From positions 1 through 63,551 of the forward strand of contig NZ_JACIJE010000016.1 in the NCBI RefSeq assembly GCF_014199195.1: a DNA stretch of 63,551 nt, given 5' to 3'. The DNA comes from Neoroseomonas alkaliterrae. Lineage in GTDB: Bacteria > Pseudomonadota > Alphaproteobacteria > Acetobacterales > Acetobacteraceae. A program made the position numbers and the translations under genes. The notes under the pieces were generated by a model that ran no database searches, was not told where the DNA came from, and saw only the letters and a program-made list of their open reading frames with translations. This document shows positions 25,749 through 34,798 of the stretch, in pieces; the first letter of the stretch is position 1; every line of letters starts with the position of its first letter.

Positions 25749-27214
25749 TGGGGCGTCTTCGCGATGCTTGGAACGCGCTGCGCGGCTATGCCGCGGCACA
25801 GGACCACCGCGCCTCTGCCTGGGCGCCCTCTGGGGGCAGCGCCACGGCTGAGGTCGGTGCCGCCGCTCCCACGGTCGCACGCCGCGCCCGCGATGCGGTC
25901 CGCAACGACCCCTACGCCACGCGCATCGTTGACCTTTGGACCGGCAACGCCATCGGCGCCGGCATCACCACCCGCTGGCCGGACAAGCCCCATGCCGAGG
26001 CCTGGCGCCGCTGGTCCGACAGCACGGCCTGCGATGCCGAGGGGCGGCTTGACCTTTATGGCCTTCAGGCGCTGGTGATGCGCGCGGTGGTCGAGAGCGG
26101 CGAATGCTTCATGCGCCTCCTGCCGGCCGACATCACGCCGGCGAACCCGATCGGCCTCCGCCTCCAGGTGCTGGAGAGCGACCACTTGGACACAGCACGG
26201 CAGGGCGTCATCGAAGGCGTCCCGACCCTGCAGGGCATCGGCCTGGGCGAGGCGGGCGAGCCGGTCGGCTATTGGCTACACCGCGTGCATCCCGGCGCGT
26301 CCTGGCTTCTGCCGGGGGGAGCCACCTGGCTCAGCAGCCAGCGCGTGCCGGCGCGCGACGTGCTGCACATCTATCGCAAGCGCCGGCCCGGCCAGCTGCG
26401 CGACGTCTCCTGGCTGGCGCCCGTGCTGACCCGCCTGCGTGACCTCGGCGACTATGAGGCTGCCCTCCTGATGAAGGCCAAGATCGAGGCCTGCCTCGCG
26501 GCGGTCGTGTCCGAGGATGGCGATGAGACGATGACGGGCCCGGCGTCGGGCCTGCTGCGCGATGCCCAAGGCCGCACGGTGGAGAGCTTCGAGCCGGGGA
26601 TGATCCTGTATCGCCGCGGCATGGGCAGCGTGGAGGTGGTGAACCCCTCGGGCGGCGGCAGCCACGCCGCCTTCGCGCGCCGGGCCCTGGAAGCCTCCGC
26701 GGTGGGCACCGGCCTGACCTACGACCAGGTCGCCGGCGACCTCACCCAGGCGAACTACTCCAGCCTGCGCGCCGGCAAGATCGAGTTCCGCCGGCTTTGC
26801 GAGCAGGTGCAGTACGGCATGCTGATCCCGATGCTGGTCCGCCCCATCGCAGACCGCTTCCACGCCCAGGGCGCGCTGCTCGGGTTGTGGGGTGCGGAGG
26901 TGCCGGAGGGGCTGTCCCATGTCCCGCCCGCGCACGAGATGATCGACCCGCTCAAGGACACCACCGCCCTCATCGCGCAGGTCCGCGCCGGCTTCGTGCC
27001 GCAGCCCGAGGCAGTGGGCGCCTTCGGCTACGACTTCCGCCAGGTGGTGGAGATGATCCGCGAGGCCAGCGCCCTGCTCGACGAGGCCGGCCTCTCCCTC
27101 GACAGCGATCCGCGCCGCGTCGCGAAGTCCGGCGCCGCCCAGGACGCCGCCCAGCTCGCCGCCATCGAGATCGCCGCCACGGGCGCGGCCACCACCCCAG
27201 GAGCCCCCGCATGA
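25748..27214 (+). CDS. Portal protein, lambda family
   Basis: The portal forms the dodecameric ring through which DNA enters the capsid. The 488-residue protein has lambda gpB-family features: ARDAVRNDPYATRIVDLW near residue 50, VVESGECFMRLLP near 120, the QVLESDHLDTA segment, and GLTYDQVAGDLTQANYSS near 325. Start ATG 25748 overlaps the gpW stop (TGATG). The next gene overlaps its end by ATGA. Confidence 0.95.
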   Translation: MGRLRDAWNALRGYAAAQDHRASAWAPSGGSATAEVGAAAPTVARRARDAVRNDPYATRIVDLWTGNAIGAGITTRWPDKPHAEAWRRWSDSTACDAEGRLDLYGLQALVMRAVVESGECFMRLLPADITPANPIGLRLQVLESDHLDTARQGVIEGVPTLQGIGLGEAGEPVGYWLHRVHPGASWLLPGGATWLSSQRVPARDVLHIYRKRRPGQLRDVSWLAPVLTRLRDLGDYEAALLMKAKIEACLAAVVSEDGDETMTGPASGLLRDAQGRTVESFEPGMILYRRGMGSVEVVNPSGGGSHAAFARRALEASAVGTGLTYDQVAGDLTQANYSSLRAGKIEFRRLCEQVQYGMLIPMLVRPIADRFHAQGALLGLWGAEVPEGLSHVPPAHEMIDPLKDTTALIAQVRAGFVPQPEAVGAFGYDFRQVVEMIREASALLDEAGLSLDSDPRRVAKSGAAQDAAQLAAIEIAATGAATTPGAPA

Positions 27215-28692
27215 TCCCAGGCGCCTATGACTGGACGGAGGATATGCTACGCGTGAAGTCCATGCGCCGGCGCTTCCGCGACAGCTTTGTGGGCAGTGCC
27301 CTCGACGAGCGCCGCTGGGAGCTGCTGACGCGGGGCTCCGGCATGGCGCTGACGGTCGCCGATGGCACCGCGCGCATCACCACCGGCACCACCCTCGACG
27401 ACGAGGTCGTGTTGCTCAGCCGCGCCACCTTCATGATGCCGCTGCGCGTCATGGTGGCGCTCAACCTCAGCCAGCGCATCGCCGGCCAGACCGTCTGGAT
27501 CGAACTGGTCAGCGTCCACCGCGAGACCGGCCTGCCCGACGAGCGCAACATCGCCGCCTGGCGCGTCGACGGCACCAGCGCCACGCTGGCCAACTACGAG
27601 GTCGCCGGCGACGGCTCCCCCCGGCTCGGCACCACCTCGGGCGTCACCATCCCGACCACGGCGCCGGCCGGCTGGTCAATGCTGGAGCTCGAGCCGACCA
27701 ACGAGGAATGCTACTTCCACACCCGGCTGCTCGACGCCACCGGCCAGCGCGCCCATTCCTACCTGCGCCAGCAGCAGCTGCCCGACCCCAACGCGCTCTA
27801 CAAGCTGCGCCTGCGGGTGCGGAACCGGCAGGTGTTCCACGGCATCACCGCGGTGGCCGACAATGGCAGCGGCCTGGTGCGGGTCACGCGCGCCTCGCAT
27901 GGCTACACCACCGGCGACAGCGTCACGCTGGAGAACGTGGCCGGCGTACCCAGCGCCAACGGCACCTTCACGATCACGGTCATCAACACGAACAGCTTCG
28001 ACCTGGTCGGATCGAGCTTCGCCGGCGCCTATGTGAACAACGGCTGGGCGAGCATGAGCCGCAACGCCGATGCGGCCTCGAGCACCGAGGTGCGGCTGCA
28101 ATTCGTCACCCTCTCCGACTATGCCGAGCTCACCACCGCCATCACGGCCGGGCGCGGCAGCCTGGCTGCGGGCCAGGGGGTGGGGGTGAACATCCTGAGC
28201 GCCCCGGTGGTCGTGGGCGGCCAGGCGCGCAACACGGCGGGCACGGTGCCGGTGCTGGCGGCCACGGGCTATTCGGCGAACCCGAGCGCGGTCACCACGG
28301 CGCGCGGCGTCGACCTGCTGGCGACGCTGATCGGCGCGCTGGTCATCAAGCCCTTCTCGATTCCGGAGGCGGACTGGCAGTACGCCGGCGCCGCGGGGGG
28401 GATCACCGGCACGGCGGATGTGGTGGTCAAGGCCGCGGCGGCCGCCGGCATCCGGAACTACGTGACCTCCATCGACGTCCGGAACGCGCACGCCACGGTC
28501 GCGACCGAGGTGGTGATCAAGGATGGCGCCACGGTGATCTGGCGGCAGCTGCTGCCGGCGGCGATGGCTGCGCCGGTCGAGATCGTCTTTCCCACCCCGC
28601 TGCGCGGCACGGCGGCGACGGCGGTGAACGTCGCCTGCATGACCACGGGCGCGCAGGTCTACGTCAACGCCCAGGGCTACGCCGCGCCCTGA
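27211..28692 (+). CDS. Putative virion structural protein, 493 aa
   Basis: Unlike lambda, a 493-residue protein is placed between portal and protease. It is rich in strands and low in cysteine. Residues 210-280 contain a repeat type often seen in phage decoration and fibre proteins (GYTTGDSVTLENV, NGTFTITVINTNSFDL). The C-terminal 110 residues look like another beta-sandwich. The ATG overlaps the portal stop, so it is made with the head proteins. A capsid decoration or head fibre is the best guess; no family was recognised with certainty. Confidence 0.6.
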   Translation: MIPGAYDWTEDMLRVKSMRRRFRDSFVGSALDERRWELLTRGSGMALTVADGTARITTGTTLDDEVVLLSRATFMMPLRVMVALNLSQRIAGQTVWIELVSVHRETGLPDERNIAAWRVDGTSATLANYEVAGDGSPRLGTTSGVTIPTTAPAGWSMLELEPTNEECYFHTRLLDATGQRAHSYLRQQQLPDPNALYKLRLRVRNRQVFHGITAVADNGSGLVRVTRASHGYTTGDSVTLENVAGVPSANGTFTITVINTNSFDLVGSSFAGAYVNNGWASMSRNADAASSTEVRLQFVTLSDYAELTTAITAGRGSLAAGQGVGVNILSAPVVVGGQARNTAGTVPVLAATGYSANPSAVTTARGVDLLATLIGALVIKPFSIPEADWQYAGAAGGITGTADVVVKAAAAAGIRNYVTSIDVRNAHATVATEVVIKDGATVIWRQLLPAAMAAPVEIVFPTPLRGTAATAVNVACMTTGAQVYVNAQGYAAP

Positions 28693-28714
28693 GCGCAGCC
28701 AGCAGGAATCCAGC

Positions 28715-30859
28715 ATGTCCGAAACCACCGAGCCGGGCGGCAGCGATGCCGCACCGGAACCTGCCGCTGCGTCCGATCGGCCCGCCCCGGCCGTGCCGGT
28801 TCCCACCGGTGGGCAGTCGATCGTGGCTCAGCGCGCCATCACCGCCCCGGCCACCGTCGACCGTGCCGCGCGCACCGTCGAGGTGGTGTGGTCAACCGGC
28901 GCCCGCGCCCGCAACTTCGTCCCCGCGCTCGGCCTCATCACCGAGGAGCTGGAGATGTCGCCTAATGCGGTGCGCATGGACGCGCTGCGTTCCGGCCAGG
29001 CCCCGGTGCTGAACACGCACCGGCGCGGTGATGCGCGAGACGTCCTGGGCCGTGTGGTGGCCGCCCGCATCAAGGCCGGTCGCGGCCACGCCACGCTCCG
29101 GTTCAGCACGGCGGCGGATGTGGAGCCGGTCTGGCAGCGGATTGCCGACGGCACGCTGCGCGCGGTGAGCGTCGGCTATCGCGTGCACCGCTACGAACCG
29201 AGGCCCGACCATGCCACCGGCGAGACCATCCACCGCGCAGTGGATTGGGAGCCTTTCGAGATCTCCGTCGTGCCGGTCCCCGTGGACCGCGATGCCGCCG
29301 TCCGTGCGCAGGGGGAGCAGGGCCTCCCCGCGCCAGCCATCGAACCCGCCCTGCCTGATGAGGAACCCACCATGCCCGAGATGACGCCGGCCGAGCCGGC
29401 TGCTGCCCCGTCGGCGCCGCCTGCCGCGTCGCCGCCCATCACCCCGCCCCAGGAGACCACCGTGACCACCAGCCCCGCCCCGGCCACGCCCCCCGAGCCG
29501 CCCCGCGCGGCGCCCGCACCGGCGCCCGACCTCGACGCGGTGCGCGCCGAGGCCCAGCGCGCCGAGCGCGAGCGCATCGCCGGCATCGACACCGCGATCG
29601 AGGCCGCCCGCGCCCTGGTTCCGGCCGACCGCATCACGCCCATCCGCGCCGAGGCCGTCGAACGCGGCTGGTCTGCCGACCAGGCCCGTCGCGCGCTCTT
29701 CGACGCCATGGTGGCCGCCGCCCCCAGGCCCTCCCTGCCGGCACGCCCAGAGACGGGTCCGGGCCATGACGACCCCGCCATGCTGGTGGACGCCATGGCC
29801 GAGGCGCTGGCCGCTCGCTCCATGCCCGGCTACCAGCCGCCCAGCACCGGCCCCGGCGCCGGCCGCCACGCCGAGTTCATGGGCTGGCGCCCCTCCGACA
29901 TGCTGCGCGAGCTTCTCTCCCGCCGCGGTGACCGCAACCCGCCGCGCAACCCAACGCTGCTGGCCGAGCGCGCCTTCCACACCACCAGCGACTTCCCCGC
30001 GCTGCTCTCGGCCGCGGCCAACAAGATGCTGCTCGCGGCCTACGCGCCCGCGCAGCCGACCTACCGGCAGATCTTCCTGCGGCGCGATTTCCGCGACTTC
30101 AAGCCGCACCGGCACCTCCGCGTCGGCGACTTCCCGACACTGCTGCCGCTGCTGGAGAATGGCGAGATCCAGGTCGGCACCATGTCCGAGAGCCAGGAGA
30201 TCGTCGTCCTGCAGACCTTCGCGCGGCGCATCCGCGTGACGCGGCCGATGCTGGTGAACGACGACCTCGGCGCCTTCACCGACTTCGCCGCGGCGATTGG
30301 CCGGCGCGTCGCCGAGTTCGAGAACGCCACCGCCTACCAGCTGGTGAACTCCGGCAACGGCGACGGCCCGACGCTGACCACCGGCAACGCCACCGTGTTC
30401 GGCACCGCCACGGCGCGGGCGAACAAGGCCAGTGCCGGCTCGGCGCTCGACCTCGCCGGGCTCGCCGCGGGTCGCGCCGCCATCATGCGCCAGAAGACCC
30501 TCGACGGCCTGCCCATCTCGATCGGCAGCGCCATGCGCCTGCTGGTCGGCCCGAACCAGGAGCTCGCGGCGCGGCAGCTCACCGTCGCGGTGGCGGCGAC
30601 GCAGATCTCGAACGCGAACGTCTACGCCGGCTTCGTGCAGCCGCTGGTCGAGCCGCTGATCGGGGCGAACCGCTGGTACCTCTTCTCCGACCCGCTTGCC
30701 TCGCCGGTCTATGTCTACGGCTATCTGAACGGGGCCGAGGGGCCGCAGGTCACCACCGGGCCCGTCCAGGGCGCCGACGGCGTCGAGGTCAGCGTGATCT
30801 TCGACTTCGGCGTCGGCGCCATCGACTGGCGCGGCGCCTGGTTCAATCCCGGCACCTGA
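28715..30859 (+). CDS. Prohead protease fused to major capsid protein
   Basis: One 714-residue polypeptide carries the maturation protease and the major capsid protein. The U35-type protease (residues 38-195) shows a plausible triad: H102 (NTHRRGD), S152 (AVSVGYR) and E182 (FEISVVPVP). A proline/alanine linker (200-270) and a coiled coil (about 275-305), a likely scaffold segment, follow. Residues 360-714 form the capsid domain (TYRQIFLRRDFRDF, PMLVNDDLGAF, IDWRGAW). Self-cleavage should release the coat protein. In-frame ATG codons in the linker could also give separate capsid product. Confidence 0.88.
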   Translation: MSETTEPGGSDAAPEPAAASDRPAPAVPVPTGGQSIVAQRAITAPATVDRAARTVEVVWSTGARARNFVPALGLITEELEMSPNAVRMDALRSGQAPVLNTHRRGDARDVLGRVVAARIKAGRGHATLRFSTAADVEPVWQRIADGTLRAVSVGYRVHRYEPRPDHATGETIHRAVDWEPFEISVVPVPVDRDAAVRAQGEQGLPAPAIEPALPDEEPTMPEMTPAEPAAAPSAPPAASPPITPPQETTVTTSPAPATPPEPPRAAPAPAPDLDAVRAEAQRAERERIAGIDTAIEAARALVPADRITPIRAEAVERGWSADQARRALFDAMVAAAPRPSLPARPETGPGHDDPAMLVDAMAEALAARSMPGYQPPSTGPGAGRHAEFMGWRPSDMLRELLSRRGDRNPPRNPTLLAERAFHTTSDFPALLSAAANKMLLAAYAPAQPTYRQIFLRRDFRDFKPHRHLRVGDFPTLLPLLENGEIQVGTMSESQEIVVLQTFARRIRVTRPMLVNDDLGAFTDFAAAIGRRVAEFENATAYQLVNSGNGDGPTLTTGNATVFGTATARANKASAGSALDLAGLAAGRAAIMRQKTLDGLPISIGSAMRLLVGPNQELAARQLTVAVAATQISNANVYAGFVQPLVEPLIGANRWYLFSDPLASPVYVYGYLNGAEGPQVTTGPVQGADGVEVSVIFDFGVGAIDWRGAWFNPGT

Positions 30860-30890
30860 TCCCTCTCACCACCACAGCAGCTTCGTCGAG

Positions 30891-30908
30891 GGCGCCCCCA
30901 CGGGCGCC
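30891..30908 (+). promoter_or_regulatory. Hairpin between capsid and DUF2190 genes
   Basis: GGCGCCC and GGGCGCC form a perfect 7-bp stem with a CCAC loop in the 73-bp gap after the capsid gene. No T-run follows. It could act as an attenuator or an mRNA-stabilising element that raises capsid expression relative to the genes beyond. Confidence 0.4.
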
Positions 30909-30932
30909 TTCGGCGTTTCAGGAGACCCTTCC

Positions 30933-31283
30933 ATGCGCAACTGCATCCGTCCCGACGCACGCTCCATCCCCATGGTCGTGCCCTATGCCAGCGGTGTGCT
31001 CTCCGGCCAGGGCATGCTGGTCGGCGCCTTCTTCGGGGTGGCGGCGATGGACGCCGCCCAGAACACCACCGTCGAATGCGAGACCCGCGGCGAGTTCGAG
31101 CTCGCCAAGGACCCGACCCAGGCGATGACCGCCGGCGCTCGCGTCTTCTGGGACAACACCAACCGCCGCCTCACCACCACCGCGACCGGCAACTTCCAGG
31201 TCGGGGTGGTGACCGTCGCGGCCCTCGCCGCCGACACGACCGTGCGCGTCATGCTGGCCCGCGTCCCGGCCTCCGGCGCATGA
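30933..31283 (+). CDS. DUF2190 capsid decoration protein
   Basis: The 116-residue protein belongs to DUF2190, which in phages is usually next to the major capsid gene and serves as a capsid-cementing protein. Visible family features are the VPYASGVLSGQGMLVG start, the FELAKDPTQAMTAGARVFWD middle and the final strand TVRVMLARVP. AGGAG lies 10 nt before the ATG. The stop overlaps the next ATG. Confidence 0.8.
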   Translation: MRNCIRPDARSIPMVVPYASGVLSGQGMLVGAFFGVAAMDAAQNTTVECETRGEFELAKDPTQAMTAGARVFWDNTNRRLTTTATGNFQVGVVTVAALAADTTVRVMLARVPASGA

Positions 31284-31936
31284 GCGGCGATCCCAAGGCC
31301 GCGCGGGGCTATCGCAACCGCAACCCCGGCAACATCGAGCACGTCGCGGCGAACAAGTGGCTCGGCCTCGAGGACCCGCCCTCGGACGGGCGCTTCTGCC
31401 GCTTCCGCTCGCACCAGCACGGCATTCGCGCGCTGGCCCTGCTGCTGCAAAGCTACCAGGACCGGCACGGGCTGCGCACGGTGCGCGGCATCGTCGCACG
31501 CTGGGCGCCGAGCACGGAGAACAACACCCGCGCCTACCAGGACGCGGTGGCCAAGCGCCTGGCGGTGGGCCTCGACGATCCGATCGACCTGCACGACGCG
31601 GCCACGCTGCGCGGCTTGGTCGAGGCGATCATCCGCCACGAACTCGGCGGCCAGCCCTACGCGCCGGAGGTCATCGCCGAGGGCCTGCGCATGGCAGGGC
31701 TGGTCCAGCCCGGCCTCGCCCACAGCGGCACCGTCCGCGCCGCGGCGGGCTCGGTGGTCGCCGGCGTCACGGCGGCGGCCGTGGTCGATGCGGTCACCAC
31801 CCTGGCGCCGCATGCCGAGGGGTTGGCCGCGGTGCTGCGCGCACTCGGCCCCTGGGGCGTCGCCGTCGCGGTGATCGGCGTCGCGGCCTGGACCATCCAC
31901 CAGCGGCTGCGGCGGCAGCGGGAGATCACCGGATGA
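31280..31936 (+). CDS. Endolysin-like protein with C-terminal membrane helix
   Basis: The N-terminal 130 residues resemble phage structural/lytic proteins of the P5 type (YRNRNPGNIEH, FRSHQHGIRALALLLQSYQ), thought to cleave peptidoglycan. The tail (about residues 150-175 and 188-206) contains two hydrophobic stretches, the last (WGVAVAVIGVAAWTI) a clear membrane helix ending in basic residues. It thus looks like a lysin with a built-in anchor or holin-like segment. It lies in the head module, not after the tail genes, and is followed by a holin-like gene. Confidence 0.65.
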   Translation: MSGDPKAARGYRNRNPGNIEHVAANKWLGLEDPPSDGRFCRFRSHQHGIRALALLLQSYQDRHGLRTVRGIVARWAPSTENNTRAYQDAVAKRLAVGLDDPIDLHDAATLRGLVEAIIRHELGGQPYAPEVIAEGLRMAGLVQPGLAHSGTVRAAAGSVVAGVTAAAVVDAVTTLAPHAEGLAAVLRALGPWGVAVAVIGVAAWTIHQRLRRQREITG

Positions 31937-32205
31937 CGGACCATGACCGCGAGCTCGGCACCATCGTCACGCGCCTGACCGAGATCGAGCGGCGGCTCGC
32001 CGAGGGCGACAAGGACATGCGCGAGCTCACCCGCACCGTGACCGAGCTGGTCAAGGCGATGGCCAGCCTCACGGCGCGGCTCACACTGTCCGCCGGGGTG
32101 CCGGGCGCCTCGCCCGCGATCCCCGCCACCGGCGCGGCGGCGGCGGGCGGCATTGTCGGCGCGGCGGTGGGCGCGAAGCTCGCCTCCTGGTTCGGGCTGG
32201 GATGA
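31933..32205 (+). CDS. Holin-like small membrane protein
   Basis: The 90-residue protein starts with a coiled coil (RLTEIERRLAEGDKDMREL) and ends with a glycine/alanine-rich hydrophobic helix (AAAAGGIVGAAVGAKL). This resembles phage membrane accessory proteins next to lysins. ATG overlaps the lysin stop as ATGA. A holin or spanin-like role is inferred. Confidence 0.55.
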   Translation: MTDHDRELGTIVTRLTEIERRLAEGDKDMRELTRTVTELVKAMASLTARLTLSAGVPGASPAIPATGAAAAGGIVGAAVGAKLASWFGLG

Positions 32206-32211
32206 TCCGCC

Positions 32212-32526
32212 ATGGGCGTGTTCGATGAGGCGCTGGCGGTGCTCGCCGCGGATCCGAACCTTGGCGTCGCGGCGACCTATCGCGCGAGTGGGACGGGGGC
32301 GCCCGTGCACCTCCGCGTCCTGCGCTCCAGCCCGGATCGCATGGCCGGGGCCTTCGACACGGCGCTGCTGCAGGCGACCGACGTGCTGGCGGTCGGCATT
32401 GCCGTCCTGCCGGGCCTCGCGGCGGGCGACACCTTCACCATCGGCGCGGACCTGCTGACGGTCGAGAGCGCCGAGCGCGACGCCGCCGGCGTCGCCTGGC
32501 GCGTGCTCTGCCGGCGCTCGCCGTGA
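32212..32526 (+). CDS. Head completion / head-tail joining protein
   Basis: A 104-residue protein (FTIGADLLTVESAERDAAG) with the size and position of lambda FII-like or similar connector proteins. No certain family can be named. GTGA overlap with the next gene shows co-translation. Probably part of the head-tail interface. Confidence 0.6.
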   Translation: MGVFDEALAVLAADPNLGVAATYRASGTGAPVHLRVLRSSPDRMAGAFDTALLQATDVLAVGIAVLPGLAAGDTFTIGADLLTVESAERDAAGVAWRVLCRRSP

Positions 32527-33239
32527 AGCTCGTCGCGGCGATCACGGGCGATCTCCGCCGGCTGCTGGCCGAGGAGGTGCGCGCCGGCGAGCGCGCCGCC
32601 AAGGCCGCCGTCCGCGCTGAGACCGAGCAGGTCAAGCAGGAGCTTCGCCAGCAGGTGATGTCGGCCTTTGGCGGGAACGCCCGCGGTGTCGCCAATGCCT
32701 GGCGCTCGCAGGTCTTCCCGAAGTCGGGGGAGTCCCTGCGGCCGGCTGGGCTGGTGTTCACCAAGCTGCCGAACGTGATCGATGCCTTCGAGCGCGGCGC
32801 GCTGATCCGCCCCAAGGGCGGTCGGAAGTTCCTCGCCATCCCGACCGGCTTCAATCGGCAGGGCGGGCGGCGCGGCGCCAAGGCGCGGGTCAGCCCGGCG
32901 CAGATGGTCGCCTCCGGGCAGGGCTTTCTCCGCTCGTTCAAGTCCGGGCGGGGCTTCGTGTGGTGCCTGCCAGTGCGGCAGGGTTCGCGCACGGGGCGCG
33001 GCCGGGCGCCGCTGGTCGCGGGGGGCCTCGCCACGGTGGCGACCGCCCGGCGCAAGGGGGCGGCGGCGTGGCAGCAATCGCTGCTCGCCCAGGGCTTCGT
33101 GCCGATGTTCCTGCTGCTGCCCCAGGTGACGCTCGCCAAGCGACTGGATGTGCAGGGCGCGGCCGAGCGCGCGCTGCGCCGGCTCCCGCGGCGCTTCGTT
33201 GCCGCCTGGGAACGCGAGAGCGGGAGGACAGCCGCATGA
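32523..33239 (+). CDS. DUF6441-like minor tail/connector protein
   Basis: The 238-residue protein starts at GTG 32523, overlapping the preceding stop. A helical N-terminus (residues 10-55) is followed by a basic region with RPKGGRKFLAIPTG and FVPMFLLLPQVTL. This pattern fits the DUF6441 family, found between head completion and tail terminator genes. Likely a connector protein. Confidence 0.65.
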   Translation: MKLVAAITGDLRRLLAEEVRAGERAAKAAVRAETEQVKQELRQQVMSAFGGNARGVANAWRSQVFPKSGESLRPAGLVFTKLPNVIDAFERGALIRPKGGRKFLAIPTGFNRQGGRRGAKARVSPAQMVASGQGFLRSFKSGRGFVWCLPVRQGSRTGRGRAPLVAGGLATVATARRKGAAAWQQSLLAQGFVPMFLLLPQVTLAKRLDVQGAAERALRRLPRRFVAAWERESGRTAA

Positions 33240-33364
33240 CACGACGCGCGAGTCTTTTCCTGATCGCCAGCCTCGCCGTGCTGGGTTGGGTCAGCGTCGG
33301 CTTGGGCCTGGCGCTCACCTGGGTCGCAGGGCGCTTCGTCGCACAACTGCTGGGCTGGGCATGA
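33236..33364 (+). CDS. 42-aa membrane protein
   Basis: A very short gene fills the space between two overlapping structural genes, joined by ATGA at both ends. The product is essentially one or two membrane helices (LFLIASLAVLGWVSVGLGLA). Placement in the operon with perfect coupling argues that it is translated. It could be a small lysis or exclusion protein. Confidence 0.55.
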   Translation: MTRRASLFLIASLAVLGWVSVGLGLALTWVAGRFVAQLLGWA

Positions 33365-33807
33365 GCGCGCGCGAGGCCGCCATCGCGGCGCTGCACACCC
33401 GGTTGCAGACGATGCTGGCCGCACGAAATCCGGCTCCCGCAATCCTCCGCGGTGAGACCATACCGCAGCGGCTGCCGGCCGGCGGGCTCGTCGTGGTCCG
33501 CGACGGCGAGACGGTGGAGGAGACCGCGATCCTCTCGCCGCTCGCCTGGGCCATCGAGCACCGGGCAGAGGTCGAAGTCACCGTTGCCGGCGCGACGCCG
33601 GCGGCGCGCGCCACCCTGCTCGATGCACTGCTGGTGGATGTCGCGTCCGCCATCACCGCCGACCGCACGCTCGGCGACGCGGTGGAGTGGGCGCAGCCAG
33701 GCGCGCCGGACTTCGAGGACGTGGAATTCGAGGGCGCCGCCGCCGCCCGCGCCGCGCGCGTGCCCGTCACCCTGTTCTTTACCGTGGCCGGCTCGCCGCT
33801 GGCCTGA
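33361..33807 (+). CDS. Tail terminator / tail completion protein
   Basis: The 148-residue protein has the fold pattern of gpU-like tail terminators: an N-terminal helix (REAAIAALHTRLQTML), a central VEVTVAG strand, a helix containing LDALLVDVASAI, and a final ARVPVTLFFTVAG strand. It immediately precedes the tail tube gene, as in other siphophages. It should cap the growing tail tube. Confidence 0.65.
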   Translation: MSAREAAIAALHTRLQTMLAARNPAPAILRGETIPQRLPAGGLVVVRDGETVEETAILSPLAWAIEHRAEVEVTVAGATPAARATLLDALLVDVASAITADRTLGDAVEWAQPGAPDFEDVEFEGAAAARAARVPVTLFFTVAGSPLA

Positions 33808-33838
33808 CCCCTGCCGATCCTGATCCCGGAGACCTCCG

Positions 33839-34795
33839 ATGCCCCGTGCCATCGGCGCGAATTGCCGCGTCCACACCTTCCCCGAGACGGTCTATGGGAC
33901 CGCGCCCGGCGGCAACTGGCGCCGCATGCCCTTCCTCTCCATCGACCTCGGCGCCGAGCAGCCGCTGCTCGACAACGACATCATCGGTGTGGGCGCCAAC
34001 CGCGATCCCGCGGCACCCTTCCTCGACACCGTCACCGTGCGCGGCCAGGCGGTGGTGCCGGTCGACCTGGTCAATATCGGCCACTGGCTGCGGCTGCTGC
34101 TCGGGCCGCCGACCACCACCGGCACCTCGCCGAACTTCATCCACACCTTCGCATCCGGCGCGGCGGCGCTGCCGTCGAACAGCATCGAGATCGCCTATCC
34201 CGACGTGCCGAGCTTTGATGTCTGCGCGGGGGTGCGCGCCGACACGCTCGAGCTGGATTTCTCGCCGACCGGCCCCGCGACGGCGACCCTAGGCCTGATG
34301 GGCCAGGGCTCAGCACGCAGCGGGGCGAGCGGCGCCGGCACACCGACGAGCCACGCGCTGACGCTGTTCAACAAGGCGCAGGGCAGCATTGCACGGAATG
34401 GCGCGGCGCTGGCGCAGGTCACCGGCGCGCGGCTCACCTATGCGAACGGGATGGAGCTCGTCCGCACCATCCGCGCCGACCGGCGCGTGGAGGGCGTGGA
34501 TCCGGGTGTGACGCGCGCCACCGGGCAGATCACCGTGCGGTTCGAGAACACGACGCTGCTGACGCAGGCGCAGGACGGCACCGCGGCGGAATTCGCGCTG
34601 GCCTACACGATCAACGGCAACCGCAGCCTCACCTTCACGCTGCACGAGGTCTACCTGGCGCTCGCCAAGACGCCGATCGAGGGGCCGGCCGGCGTGGAGG
34701 CGACCTTCGACTTCCGCGCCGCCTTCAACGCCACGGCGACGCGGATGATGACCGCGGTGTTGCGGAACGATCAGGCTGCGGCGGTGTATGCGTGA
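33839..34795 (+). CDS. Major tail (tube) protein
   Basis: The 318-residue protein resembles the tail tube protein of alphaproteobacterial siphophages: an N-terminal FPETVYGTAPGGNWRRMPF, a central AYPDVPSFDVCAGV, and a C-terminal strand-rich part ending in FDFRAAFNATATRMMTAVL. It is made in many copies to build the hollow tail. A 31-bp gap with GGAG precedes the ATG. Confidence 0.82.
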   Translation: MPRAIGANCRVHTFPETVYGTAPGGNWRRMPFLSIDLGAEQPLLDNDIIGVGANRDPAAPFLDTVTVRGQAVVPVDLVNIGHWLRLLLGPPTTTGTSPNFIHTFASGAAALPSNSIEIAYPDVPSFDVCAGVRADTLELDFSPTGPATATLGLMGQGSARSGASGAGTPTSHALTLFNKAQGSIARNGAALAQVTGARLTYANGMELVRTIRADRRVEGVDPGVTRATGQITVRFENTTLLTQAQDGTAAEFALAYTINGNRSLTFTLHEVYLALAKTPIEGPAGVEATFDFRAAFNATATRMMTAVLRNDQAAAVYA

Positions 34796-34798
34796 GGA

